A stretch of 64,000 nucleotides of DNA from Arthrobacter castelli DSM 16402. Lineage in GTDB: Bacteria > Actinomycetota > Actinomycetes > Actinomycetales > Micrococcaceae. The notes beneath the pieces are model-generated. The model had not been told where the DNA came from, ran no database searches, and was given only the letters and a program-made list of their open reading frames with translations. The stretch covers positions 45,582 to 109,581 of the forward strand of contig NZ_AUMN01000017.1 of the NCBI RefSeq assembly GCF_000430705.1, written 5' to 3'. Position numbers and translations under genes: made by a program. Below are positions 56,747-64,000 of this stretch, piece after piece. Each line of letters starts with the position of its first letter. Positions within the stretch are counted from its first letter, which is position 1.

Positions 56747-57919
56747 ATGACCACCGCTATCACCAATGCCCACGTCGTCCCGATCGAAGGCGAGCCATTC
56801 GACGGCACGGTGGTGGTCGCCAAGGGCAGGATCTCGGCGATGGGCCCTAAGGCGAAGATCCCCCGCCAGGCGGAAGTGATCGACGCCGGCGGCCAGTGGC
56901 TGCTTCCCGGTTTTGTCGACGCGCACACCCACCTCGGCGTCCACGAAGAGTCCGAGGGCAAAGAAGGCGACGACACCAATGAGATGACGGACCCGATCAT
57001 GGCCGCGGTCCGGGCACTGGATGGCATCAATCCGCACGAGATGGGCTTCGACGACGCGCTGACCGGCGGCGTCACCACAGTGAACGTAAACCCCGGCTCG
57101 GGCAATCCGGTCGGAGGCCTGTGCGTTGCCCTGCACACCCACGGCCGGTACATCGACGAAATGGTGCTCCGCTCCCCCAGCGGCCTCAAGGCAGCACTCG
57201 GCGAGAACCCGAAGCGGGTCTACGGCGAACAAAAGAAGACACCGTCCACCCGGTTGGGCACCGCCATGGTGATGCGCCAGGCCTTCGTGGACGCGCAGAA
57301 CTACATCGGCAAGGCCGACGCTAACGCCCGCGATCTGAAGCTGGAAGCGTTGGCCATGGTGCTGAACAAGGAAATCCCCTGGCGCCAGCACGCCCACCGA
57401 GCGGACGACATCGCCACGGCCCTGCGGATGGCCGAGGAGTTCGGCTACGATCTGGTGCTCGACCATGGCACCGAGGCCCATATCCTCGCCGACGTCATCG
57501 CCGAAAAGGGCATCCCGGTGCTGATCGGCCCGCTATTCACCGCGCGGTCGAAGGTGGAACTGCGCCAGCGGTCCCTGGCGAACCCGGGCAAGCTGGCCGC
57601 TGCCGGCGTCGACATTTCCATCATCACCGACCACCCGGTCATCCCGATCCATTACCTGGTCCACCAGGCCACGCTGTCGGTGAAAGAGGGTCTGGACAGG
57701 CAGCAGGCGTTAGAGTCAATCACCATCAATCCGGCCAAGGTGATGGGCGTGGCCGACCGCGTGGGGTCGCTGGAAGTGGGCAAGGACGCCGACCTGGTGC
57801 TGTGGACCGGCGATCCGCTTGACGTGATGCAGCGGGCGACACAGGTCTTCATCGGCGGCAGGCAGGTTTTCGAGTACGACGACGACACCCGCGAGGGGGT
57901 CGTCGCGCCGAGAACATAG
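56747..57919 (+). CDS. amidohydrolase (imidazolonepropionase-like)
   Basis: A 390-residue metal-dependent hydrolase of the amidohydrolase superfamily. The metal-binding start is LLPGFVDAHTHLGVHEESEG with the HxH pair, the second His set is in DLVLDHGTEAHILADVIAEK and the catalytic Asp in SIITDHPVIPIHY. The closing composite sheet reads GSLEVGKDADLVLWTGDPLD. Similar genes are annotated as amidohydrolases of unknown substrate. GAAAGG lies about 12 bases before the ATG. The frame upstream runs antisense over the SDR gene and is not used. Confidence 0.9.
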   Translation: MTTAITNAHVVPIEGEPFDGTVVVAKGRISAMGPKAKIPRQAEVIDAGGQWLLPGFVDAHTHLGVHEESEGKEGDDTNEMTDPIMAAVRALDGINPHEMGFDDALTGGVTTVNVNPGSGNPVGGLCVALHTHGRYIDEMVLRSPSGLKAALGENPKRVYGEQKKTPSTRLGTAMVMRQAFVDAQNYIGKADANARDLKLEALAMVLNKEIPWRQHAHRADDIATALRMAEEFGYDLVLDHGTEAHILADVIAEKGIPVLIGPLFTARSKVELRQRSLANPGKLAAAGVDISIITDHPVIPIHYLVHQATLSVKEGLDRQQALESITINPAKVMGVADRVGSLEVGKDADLVLWTGDPLDVMQRATQVFIGGRQVFEYDDDTREGVVAPRT

Positions 57920-57931
57920 GCTCACCGGCGG

Positions 57932-58762
57932 TCACCGGGAGACGTCGAGCTGCCCCAGATAGTAGTCGAGCAGGCGCCAGCGGATACGCCGGGGCAGCCG
58001 GGGATACACCGCCGAGCAGCAGCGCATGACGGCGTCGAAACGCCGTTGCCGCCGGGCGTTCCAGGCGAAACCAAATGACTCCCGGACGCTTTCCGGCAGC
58101 AGACCGGCGGTGATCAGCCTCGCCAGCGGCATCCCTGCCCGCAGCCAGAGCGGCACCGTGTCCGGATGCAGCAGATCGTGCGCCACCCGCCGGGTCACGT
58201 CGTCCGCTTCCAGATTGTGCAGCTGATCGCCCCAGTACGCTTCGAACGCGGCCCGCCCGGCCGGCCACAGGTCCGCCGGAACCTGCAGCGCCGAGCCGAG
58301 CGCCGCATAGTCATGGTAAATCCGGTCGGCGGTCGCATCGTCGAGCGCGCCGAAGATCCGCTCATACACGGTCACCGCGGTGTCATACAGCGTCGCCACC
58401 ACCCACAGTTGCAGTTGCGGGTCGAAGGCCGAGTAGCCGTGGCTCCGGCCGCCGGCCTTTTGCCGCACCGGAGCGTGGGCCTTGTTCACCCGCCTCCGCA
58501 CGGCCGCCAGCTGCTCCGGACTTCCGTACACCACCGCGTACACGTAGGTCATGGTGTTCTGCAGCCGGTCCAGCGGCCGGGCGGCGAAATCGCTGTGTGC
58601 TGCGACGCCGTGGCCGACGGAAGGATTGGCGATCTGCAGCAGGATCGCCCGGCCGGCGCCGAGCAGCAGGATGCCCTCGCCTGCGATATCGGCCAGGCCG
58701 CGGACCTCGCGGTTACAGCGCGGAGAGCGCCTGGTCCAGATCGGCAATCTGGTCCTCAACAT
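57932..58762 (-). CDS. oxygenase MpaB family protein (DUF2236)
   Basis: A 276-residue protein of the MpaB/latex-clearing-protein family, heme or iron oxygenases related to rubber oxygenase Lcp. The family start is ILLLGAGRAILLQIANPSVG and the histidine-bearing core is HSDFAARPLDRLQNTMTYVY, then LWVVATLYDTAVTVYERIFG. The first codons overlap the end of metB by about 50 bp. Whether this overlap or an internal TTG start is used is uncertain. Substrate unknown. Confidence 0.82.
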   Translation of the reverse strand: MLRTRLPIWTRRSPRCNREVRGLADIAGEGILLLGAGRAILLQIANPSVGHGVAAHSDFAARPLDRLQNTMTYVYAVVYGSPEQLAAVRRRVNKAHAPVRQKAGGRSHGYSAFDPQLQLWVVATLYDTAVTVYERIFGALDDATADRIYHDYAALGSALQVPADLWPAGRAAFEAYWGDQLHNLEADDVTRRVAHDLLHPDTVPLWLRAGMPLARLITAGLLPESVRESFGFAWNARRQRRFDAVMRCCSAVYPRLPRRIRWRLLDYYLGQLDVSR

Positions 58763-59873
58763 CTTCGATTCCCACCGACAGCCGCACCAGGTTCTCCGGG
58801 ACGGCCAGTTCGGTGCCTTTCACCGAGGCATGCGTCATTTCCGCCGGGTAGTTCATCAGGGACTCGATCCCGCCGAGGCTTTCGGCCAGCGTGAAGACCT
58901 TGGTGGTCTCAGCGACCTTGCGGGCGGCCGGTTCGCCACCGACGAACGTCACGGAGATCATCCCGCCGAAGGCCTTCATCTGCCGCTTGGCCAGCTCGTG
59001 GCCGGGATGGCCAGGCAGTCCCGGGTAATAGACGTTCTCCACCGCGTCCTGCTTCAGCAGCCATTCGGCGATGGCCTGCGCGTTGGCGCTGTGCCGGTCC
59101 ATCCGCACGCCCAGCGTCTTCAACCCGCGGGTGGTCAGCCACCCATCCATCGGAGCTGACACGGCGCCCACGGCGAACTGGATGAAGCCCACCTTCTGCA
59201 CGATTTCGTCGTCGTTCATCACCAACGCGCCACCGACAACGTCGGAGTGGCCGCCGATGTACTTGGTGGTGGAGTGGACGACGACGTCGGCGCCCAGCGC
59301 GAGCGGCGTCTGCAGGTACGGGGAGGCGAAGGTGTTGTCCACCACCAGCCAGGCGCCGATGGATTTCGCCTTCTCAGCCAGCTTGGCGATGTCGGTGATC
59401 TTCATCATCGGGTTGGACGGGGTCTCCACCCAGATCATCCTGGTGCGGCCCTTGGCGATCGCCGCGTCCACGGAGGCGTCGTCGGCCATGTCCGCCGTCG
59501 CGTTGGACACGCCCCATGCGGCCAGCACCTGGTCGATCAGGCGGTGGGTTCCGCCGTAGGCATCATTGCCCAGCACGATGTGGTCGCCGGGTTTCAGCAG
59601 TCCGCGGATCAATGCGTCCTCGGCCGCCAGGCCGGAGGCGAACGAGAGACCGTGCTTGCCGCCTTCCAGCGCCGCGAGCTGTTCCTGCAGCGAGTCGCGG
59701 GTGGGGTTGGTGCCGCGTCCGTATTCGTAGCCGTCGCGGAGCTTGCCGATACCGTCCTGGGCGAAAGTGGAGGTCTGGTAGACCGGCGGCACGACCGCCC
59801 CGGTGCGCTTTTCCGGTTCCTGCCCGGCGTGGATCGCGCGGGTGTTGAATCCAGAGGTGTTGGGCTGGTTCAT
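58713..59873 (-). CDS. metB: cystathionine gamma-synthase/lyase
   Basis: A 386-residue PLP enzyme of the Cys/Met metabolism family. The PLP lysine is in HSTTKYIGGHSDVVGGAL. The start NQPNTSGFNTRAIHAGQEPE and the segment ETPSNPMMKITDIAKLAEKA match MetB-type enzymes. Placement next to cystathionine beta-synthase suggests that the two form the reverse transsulfuration route from homocysteine to cysteine; forward synthase activity is also possible. I chose the ATG with AGGAGC 7 bases upstream. The symbol is conventional. Confidence 0.9.
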   Translation of the reverse strand: MNQPNTSGFNTRAIHAGQEPEKRTGAVVPPVYQTSTFAQDGIGKLRDGYEYGRGTNPTRDSLQEQLAALEGGKHGLSFASGLAAEDALIRGLLKPGDHIVLGNDAYGGTHRLIDQVLAAWGVSNATADMADDASVDAAIAKGRTRMIWVETPSNPMMKITDIAKLAEKAKSIGAWLVVDNTFASPYLQTPLALGADVVVHSTTKYIGGHSDVVGGALVMNDDEIVQKVGFIQFAVGAVSAPMDGWLTTRGLKTLGVRMDRHSANAQAIAEWLLKQDAVENVYYPGLPGHPGHELAKRQMKAFGGMISVTFVGGEPAARKVAETTKVFTLAESLGGIESLMNYPAEMTHASVKGTELAVPENLVRLSVGIEDVEDQIADLDQALSAL

Positions 59874-59888
59874 GAGCAAAGCTCCTAT

Positions 59889-59950
59889 CGGTGGTCGAGC
59901 CTGTCGAGACGGTGGTCGAGTAGCGAGCGCCAGCGAGTGTATCGAGACCC
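59889..59950. repeat. CTCGACCACC-type interspersed repeat
   Basis: Two GGTGGTCGAG motifs with GCTCGCTAC-related and TATCGAGACC sequences (59889-59950) fill the 87-bp gap between metB and cbs. This composition, CTCGACCACC with GGTCTCGATAC, is a familiar intergenic repeat in Micrococcales and related actinobacteria. Confidence 0.7.
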
Positions 59951-59960
59951 GCGTGGAGAC

Positions 59961-61343
59961 CTAGCGGTTCATATACGACAGTAGATCCCCGCGGGTGACT
60001 ATGCCTACGGGGGCACCATCGGCGGTAACCATCAGTGCGTCGTCGTGCTGCAAACGTTCACGGGCCGAGGCGGCGGGCTCCCGGAGGCCGATCACCGGCA
60101 ACGGCGCCATCATGTGCTCGCCCACGGTGTCCGTTGGCTTGACCTCGCCGGTGAAAAGCGCATCGGTCAATGCCAGTTCGTTGACGGATCCGGCCACTTC
60201 GTTGATCACGGCGGGCATCTCGTGGGTCAGCACCGGCAGCCGGGACAGTCCGTGGCCGGTCATCAGCTCAATGGCTTCGCCAATGGTCTGGTCCGGTCCG
60301 GCATAAACCAGCTCAGCCCTCCGGCCCGACTTGAGGACATCGCCCACAGAGTCGACCTGAGGATCGATGGCAGAGCCGTCGTCGAACCCGTATGACCGCA
60401 TCCACCGGTCGTTGAAGATCTTGCCCAGGTAGCCCCGGCCGCTGTCGGGCAGGATGATGACGACGACGTCGTCGGCCGACAATGTGCGAGCCGTCCGCAG
60501 GGCTGCAGCGACCGCCATGCCGCTGGAGCCACCCACGAGCATGCCCTCTTCACGCGCCAGTCGGCGGGTCATGGCGAAGCTCTCGGCGTCGTTGATGGCA
60601 ATCACCTCATCGGGCACGGAGGGGTCGTATGCCTCCGGCCACATGTCCTCGCCCACGCCCTCGACGAAATAGGGGCGGCCGGCTCCACCGGAGTAGAACG
60701 AGCCTTCCGGGTCGGCACCCACAATCCGGACGCGGCCGCCGTCGCGCCCGTCCGAAATTTCCTTGAGGTAGCGTCCTGTGCCGGTAATGGTCCCGCCGGT
60801 GCCGACGCCGGCGACCAGGTGGGTGATTTTCCCGTCGGTGTCCCTCCAGATCTCCGGACCGGTGGACTCATAGTGGCTGAGCGGTCCGTTCTGGTTCGAG
60901 AACTGGTCCGGCTTGAAGGCGCCGTCGATCTCGCGGACCAGCCGGTCCGACACCCCGTAATAGGATTCGGGGCTCTCCGGCGGGACGGAGGACTTGGTGA
61001 CGACGACCTCGGCACCGTAGGCGGCCAGCACATTCCGCTTGTCTTCGCCGACCTTGTCCGGGCAGACAAAGATGCACCTGTAGCCGCGCTGCTGGGCCAC
61101 CATGGCGAGCCCGACACCGGTATTGCCCGACGTCGGCTCGACGATCGTCCCGCCCGGGCCGAGTTTGCCCTCAGCCTCGGCGGCGTCGATGATTTTTTCG
61201 GAGATCCGGTCCTTAATGGATCCGCCGGGGTTGATGTACTCCAACTTCACCAGGACGGTGGCGGCTATACCTTCGGTCACTTTATTGAGCTTGACCAGTG
61301 GCGTATTCCCCACCAGTTGCACTACAGAGTCGGCGTACTTCAT
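59961..61343 (-). CDS. cbs: cystathionine beta-synthase
   Basis: Condenses serine and homocysteine to cystathionine. The 460-residue length fits a catalytic domain plus two CBS domains. The PLP lysine is K44 in INPGGSIKDRISEKI. The substrate loop VEPTSGNTGVGLAMVA and the phosphate loop VAGVGTGGTITGTGRYL are present. CBS domains run from about residue 340 (VYAGPDQTIGEAIELMTGHG and DTVGEHMMAPLPVIGL). Two features of the human-type heme domain are absent, as in bacteria. It precedes metB on the same strand with the interspersed repeat between. Confidence 0.95.
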   Translation of the reverse strand: MKYADSVVQLVGNTPLVKLNKVTEGIAATVLVKLEYINPGGSIKDRISEKIIDAAEAEGKLGPGGTIVEPTSGNTGVGLAMVAQQRGYRCIFVCPDKVGEDKRNVLAAYGAEVVVTKSSVPPESPESYYGVSDRLVREIDGAFKPDQFSNQNGPLSHYESTGPEIWRDTDGKITHLVAGVGTGGTITGTGRYLKEISDGRDGGRVRIVGADPEGSFYSGGAGRPYFVEGVGEDMWPEAYDPSVPDEVIAINDAESFAMTRRLAREEGMLVGGSSGMAVAAALRTARTLSADDVVVIILPDSGRGYLGKIFNDRWMRSYGFDDGSAIDPQVDSVGDVLKSGRRAELVYAGPDQTIGEAIELMTGHGLSRLPVLTHEMPAVINEVAGSVNELALTDALFTGEVKPTDTVGEHMMAPLPVIGLREPAASARERLQHDDALMVTADGAPVGIVTRGDLLSYMNR

Positions 61344-61434
61344 GCCTCTAAAGTTACGGCACGGTCCAGCAGCAGTTCGAATTCCACGTCACACGTGACA
61401 AGAGCAGCACCCTGGCTCGTGGCACGATGGGATC

Positions 61435-62430
61435 ATGACCATGACTGCCGGGCGCACCGACGAAGGCGCGTCGAGCACGGTATGGCGGCCTGAAGGTCCC
61501 TACGACATGGCGGCCACTCTCGGCATCCTGCAACGCGGCACCTGGGACCCGTCGGTGAGCATTAACCACCGCGTGGCCTGGCTGACCTTCCCGACTCCCG
61601 CCGGACCCGCATCGCTGCGGCTGGTGCAAGCCCCCCGTGAGGCGGACGCCGGCCCCCGCACCCGCCACGCACCCGGTGGGCCCGTCACGGCGAGCGCCTG
61701 GGGCCCAGGAGCCCAACGTGCCTTGGACTCCGTCCCGGCCCTGCTCGGCGCTGACGATGACTGGACCGAGTTTGATGATCCCGCGTTCCTGGCCGGCCTG
61801 CCCCGGCTGATCCGTGAACCTCGACGGCGTCACCCCGGCCTCCGGCTGCCCAGCACCGGCCGGATGATGGATGCGCTGGTGCCGGTCATCCTGGAACAGA
61901 AAATCACCACCATCGAGGCCCGCCGCGCCTGGCGCTATCTGGCCGGTCGCTACGGAGACCCGGCGCCCGGACCTGCCCCGGAGCATATGCGAGTCACCCC
62001 CACTCCCGAACAGTTCAGGCGGATTCCCTCGTGGGAATGGCACCGCGCCGGCGTCGATTCGAAACGGTCCGCGGCGATCCTGCGTGCCTGCGCCTCCGCA
62101 CGTGGCCTGGAACGGTTGAGCGGGATGCCCGCCGGGGCCGGGGTGGCCGACAAGCTGTGCTCCATTCCCGGCCTCGGCCCGTGGACGGCGGCCGAAACCA
62201 CCCAACGCACCCACGGCTGTCCCGACTCTATCTCGGTGGGCGACTATCATCTGGCGGCCTATGTCGGCTGGGCATTGGCGGGCAAACCGGTCGACGACGA
62301 CGGCATGCTGGAGCTGCTCGAACCGTGGCGCGGACACCGCCAACGCGTGGTCCGGATGCTGGGGCTCAGCGGGTTCCGCAAACCCTCATTTGGCCCGCGC
62401 CTGGCGCCGGCCGATCACCGCTTCCGATAG
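61435..62430 (+). CDS. HhH-GPD DNA glycosylase (AlkA-like)
   Basis: A 331-residue base-excision glycosylase of the helix-hairpin-helix superfamily. The hairpin is in SIPGLGPWTAAETTQR, and the catalytic aspartate lies in SISVGDYHLAAYVGWAL. The upstream helix MMDALVPVILEQKITTIEAR is typical of 3-methyladenine glycosylase II. The N-terminal 120 residues form the mixed sheet of that family. The exact damaged base cannot be stated. It is divergent from cbs. Confidence 0.88.
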   Translation: MTMTAGRTDEGASSTVWRPEGPYDMAATLGILQRGTWDPSVSINHRVAWLTFPTPAGPASLRLVQAPREADAGPRTRHAPGGPVTASAWGPGAQRALDSVPALLGADDDWTEFDDPAFLAGLPRLIREPRRRHPGLRLPSTGRMMDALVPVILEQKITTIEARRAWRYLAGRYGDPAPGPAPEHMRVTPTPEQFRRIPSWEWHRAGVDSKRSAAILRACASARGLERLSGMPAGAGVADKLCSIPGLGPWTAAETTQRTHGCPDSISVGDYHLAAYVGWALAGKPVDDDGMLELLEPWRGHRQRVVRMLGLSGFRKPSFGPRLAPADHRFR

Positions 62431-62501
62431 CGGCCACGCGGGGTCCTGAGACGAAAGTGGCCGGCCTCCGGACGTTTGACTGCTCAAGACCTCGGATCCG
62501 G

Positions 62502-62858
62502 CTATGGGCCGGGTGGCAGGTACCCTCGGAGCACATCCGCCTCGGCCCTGAGCTTGTCGCCGGCGTCGCTGTGGCCGGCCTGCTCGTACTCGCCGGCAAC
62601 GGCGGTTCGGTCATTGACCTCTGCCTCGACAATCGCGCGCATATCCTCCGCGTCAAGGTCACGTCGATCGGCTTCCGCGGCTCCGATGCCGACCGCCGAT
62701 GCTGCCACCTCGGCGGTCCCGTTCTCCGCCACGGACCGCTCGACGGGGATGGCCTCGGCGTTGTCGATGGCCGCCAAGGCGGACCGGATCGCGGTTACAG
62801 CGACCCGGTCACGGGCTTTCATCGCCGTCTTCAAATCGCGGCGCATAGTGTCACGCAT
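62502..62858 (-). CDS. short GatB/YqeY-domain protein
   Basis: A 118-residue protein. The N-terminal DTMRRDLKTAMKARDRVAVT and the segment DRTAVAGEYEQAGHSDAGDK match the YqeY/GatB C-terminal fold. The protein stops just after EADVLRGYLPPGP, where typical 150-residue YqeY proteins continue with a second helical lobe. Either this is a naturally short actinobacterial form or the end has been lost. It converges with the glycosylase gene. Function unknown; YqeY is thought to be tRNA-related. Confidence 0.75.
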   Translation of the reverse strand: MRDTMRRDLKTAMKARDRVAVTAIRSALAAIDNAEAIPVERSVAENGTAEVAASAVGIGAAEADRRDLDAEDMRAIVEAEVNDRTAVAGEYEQAGHSDAGDKLRAEADVLRGYLPPGP

Positions 62859-63041
62859 TCCTGAATCCTATCGGAGTAGGAAGCAGACGCGCTCTCTGCC
62901 CGCGCGCCCACGCCCGAAGCGGCTCGAGTTCGGACATGCCCGCTGCCAGCGCGGTCGCTGTTCAACTACTCCCGTCGACACCACTCTCAATTCGGGGTTT
63001 CCTCGAATGCATAATTATTCGGTCCGTGCTCTTGGGCTGGA

Positions 63042-63072
63042 AGGGCGGGCAGCCGCAATTTTTGCCCGCCCT
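63042..63072. other. 10-bp inverted repeat in a gene-free stretch
   Basis: AGGGCGGGCA and TGCCCGCCCT form a stem with an 11-nt loop rich in T, in the 322-bp gap between the YqeY gene and the next small membrane protein gene. There is no T tract, so a terminator is doubtful. No other feature is seen in this gap. Confidence 0.5.
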
Positions 63073-63180
63073 CCACATCTGCGCCCGACTGCCCTGCCCG
63101 ACTGACAAGGTGTCCCGGTTAAGGATCCGCTTGTGGGGCTGTGTTTACGCCTCTTATGTATTCGTACAGAGTAGGGAAGG

Positions 63181-63450
63181 ATGAGGCATATGCCGGCTTC
63201 ATCCAATCAGTGGTTTGAGCATCCCTTTCAGATTTGGTGTGGGTTGATTGTTGGCGTGTGCGTTGTCATTCCTCCGGTCCTGCGCTTGGAGGAGGAGGGA
63301 TGGACAGGCTTGAACATTTTCTTAGTGATCGCGGGCTCAGCTCTCACTATTTTTTGGGCAGCGCAGGGTCTTCGGCGGATGAGGAAGTCAAGAAGGCGTT
63401 CAATGAACACAAATGATTCGACCGCCAGGGACGATGGTTCCTCCAGCTAA
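63181..63450 (+). CDS. small two-helix membrane protein
   Basis: An 89-residue ORF (MRHMPASSNQWFEHPFQIWC at the start) with two hydrophobic helices (WCGLIVGVCVVIPPVLRL and LNIFLVIAGSALTIFWAAQG) and a very basic tail RRMRKSRRRSM. GGGAAGG lies just before the first ATG, and a second ATG lies three codons later. No family is recognised. It converges with the following membrane protein gene. Confidence 0.6.
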   Translation: MRHMPASSNQWFEHPFQIWCGLIVGVCVVIPPVLRLEEEGWTGLNIFLVIAGSALTIFWAAQGLRRMRKSRRRSMNTNDSTARDDGSSS

Positions 63451-63500
63451 CGTCCGCTGAAGGATCCTCAAATGGCGCATTGTTCAATGTGATTTTTTGG

Positions 63501-63977
63501 TCACGTTCTGAATCGTTTGGTCAATCTCACCGCGAGGACACTTGCAGCTAACGCGCTCACCCACCAGGGCCAGGCGTCCAACAGGGTCAGGGCCGTCCGG
63601 GGGCCTAAGAGCAGGCACGCTGGAAGGAACACACCGACGATAGCCCCAAGGGCTGCCGACGGTGCCCGCAGCAGGGGCGATATTCGCCCGATCAGTACAT
63701 GGAGCCCCAAAGCACATGCAGCAGAGAAACCGGCAACAACCCCACCGATGAAGGATCCGAATATCACCGCCACGATGTAGGTGCCGAAGTCCGGTTGCCA
63801 AGCTGGGCTCGGAGAAGGATCAATCATCGAAAGCGGCATCAGGACGGCACCGAAGAGAGACCCGATGAAGACGCCTTTGAATAATGCCGACGCATAAGGT
63901 GTTTCTCTCCGGCTCCGGTGAGCTATGTCGTCCACTGTTGCCGGTGCACCATGAGCACTTTCATCCGTATTCCCCAT
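63501..63977 (-). CDS. hypothetical four-helix membrane protein
   Basis: A 158-residue protein. A 35-residue hydrophilic head (MGNTDESAHGAPATVDDIAH) is followed by four membrane helices (VFIGSLFGAVLMPLSM, YIVAVIFGSFIGGVVAGF, APSAALGAIVGVFLPACLLL, WWVSALAASVLAVRL). No named domain. It is transcribed away from the window edge and may continue an operon outside. Confidence 0.65.
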   Translation of the reverse strand: MGNTDESAHGAPATVDDIAHRSRRETPYASALFKGVFIGSLFGAVLMPLSMIDPSPSPAWQPDFGTYIVAVIFGSFIGGVVAGFSAACALGLHVLIGRISPLLRAPSAALGAIVGVFLPACLLLGPRTALTLLDAWPWWVSALAASVLAVRLTKRFRT

Positions 63978-64000
63978 AATCGAAGACTACTTCTCGTACA

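Noticed and set aside
59880..59960. SAM or other riboswitch before metB
   Set aside because: The gap is only 87 bp and is filled by an interspersed repeat; no aptamer-like helices were seen.

Overview
The window is about 64 kb of high-GC chromosome from an actinomycete, most likely a member of the Micrococcaceae close to Arthrobacter. The grounds are a mycothiol synthase gene beside a GlnR-type regulator, RpoC catalytic aspartates that fall on mycobacterial numbering, TTG/GTG starts on rpoB and rplK, and a tRNA-Trp/secE/nusG/rplK/rplA block. The genus is an inference. I see no transposase, integrase, phage gene or CRISPR array; this is core chromosome with small accessory patches.

Layout. 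1-17 kb carries the transcription/translation core on the minus strand: rpoC (cut by the window edge), rpoB, rplL, rplJ, rplA, rplK, nusG, secE and tRNA-Trp. A plus-strand thiolase separates rpoBC from rplJL, and two paralogous double-GNAT proteins separate rplJL from rplKA. An aminotransferase gene closes this part. 17-24 kb holds a DUF559-type protein between REP-like repeat pairs, an HxlR regulator divergent from a quinone reductase, and a LiaFSR-like envelope-stress locus (response regulator, PspC-domain kinase, PspC-LiaF protein and two further small membrane proteins). 24-34 kb has phosphofructokinase, YgfZ, nitrobindin with a 37-residue membrane microprotein, then the conserved actinobacterial run glnR-mshD-ppk-mutT1. 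34-42.5 kb has a GntR/ABC module, an acyltransferase, a divergent two-component pair, a DedA protein and thyA-dfrA.

42.5-44 kb is a small accessory patch: an AT-richer membrane ORF, a Phd/YefM-type antitoxin with a perfect palindromic operator, a decayed VapC-like toxin gene, and a tandem duplication of an unrecognised 58-60 residue basic protein. 44-51 kb has asd, murB with two MaoC dehydratases, a DUF2797 protein, a PfpI/DJ-1 protein, and a TetR regulator divergent from a membrane protein across two copies of one operator motif. 51-64 kb has tRNA-Met, tRNA-Thr, a DEAD-box helicase with a structured leader, a 25-bp tandem repeat array, MOSC, FAD and SDR oxidoreductases, an amidohydrolase, an MpaB-family protein, the transsulfuration pair metB-cbs, a HhH-GPD glycosylase and small membrane proteins.

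The least explained loci are the duplicated basic small proteins beside the broken toxin-antitoxin module, the TetR double operator that covers a start codon, the REP-like pairs around the DUF559 gene, and the PspC/LiaF signalling cluster. All functional statements rest on reading motifs by eye; no database search was run.
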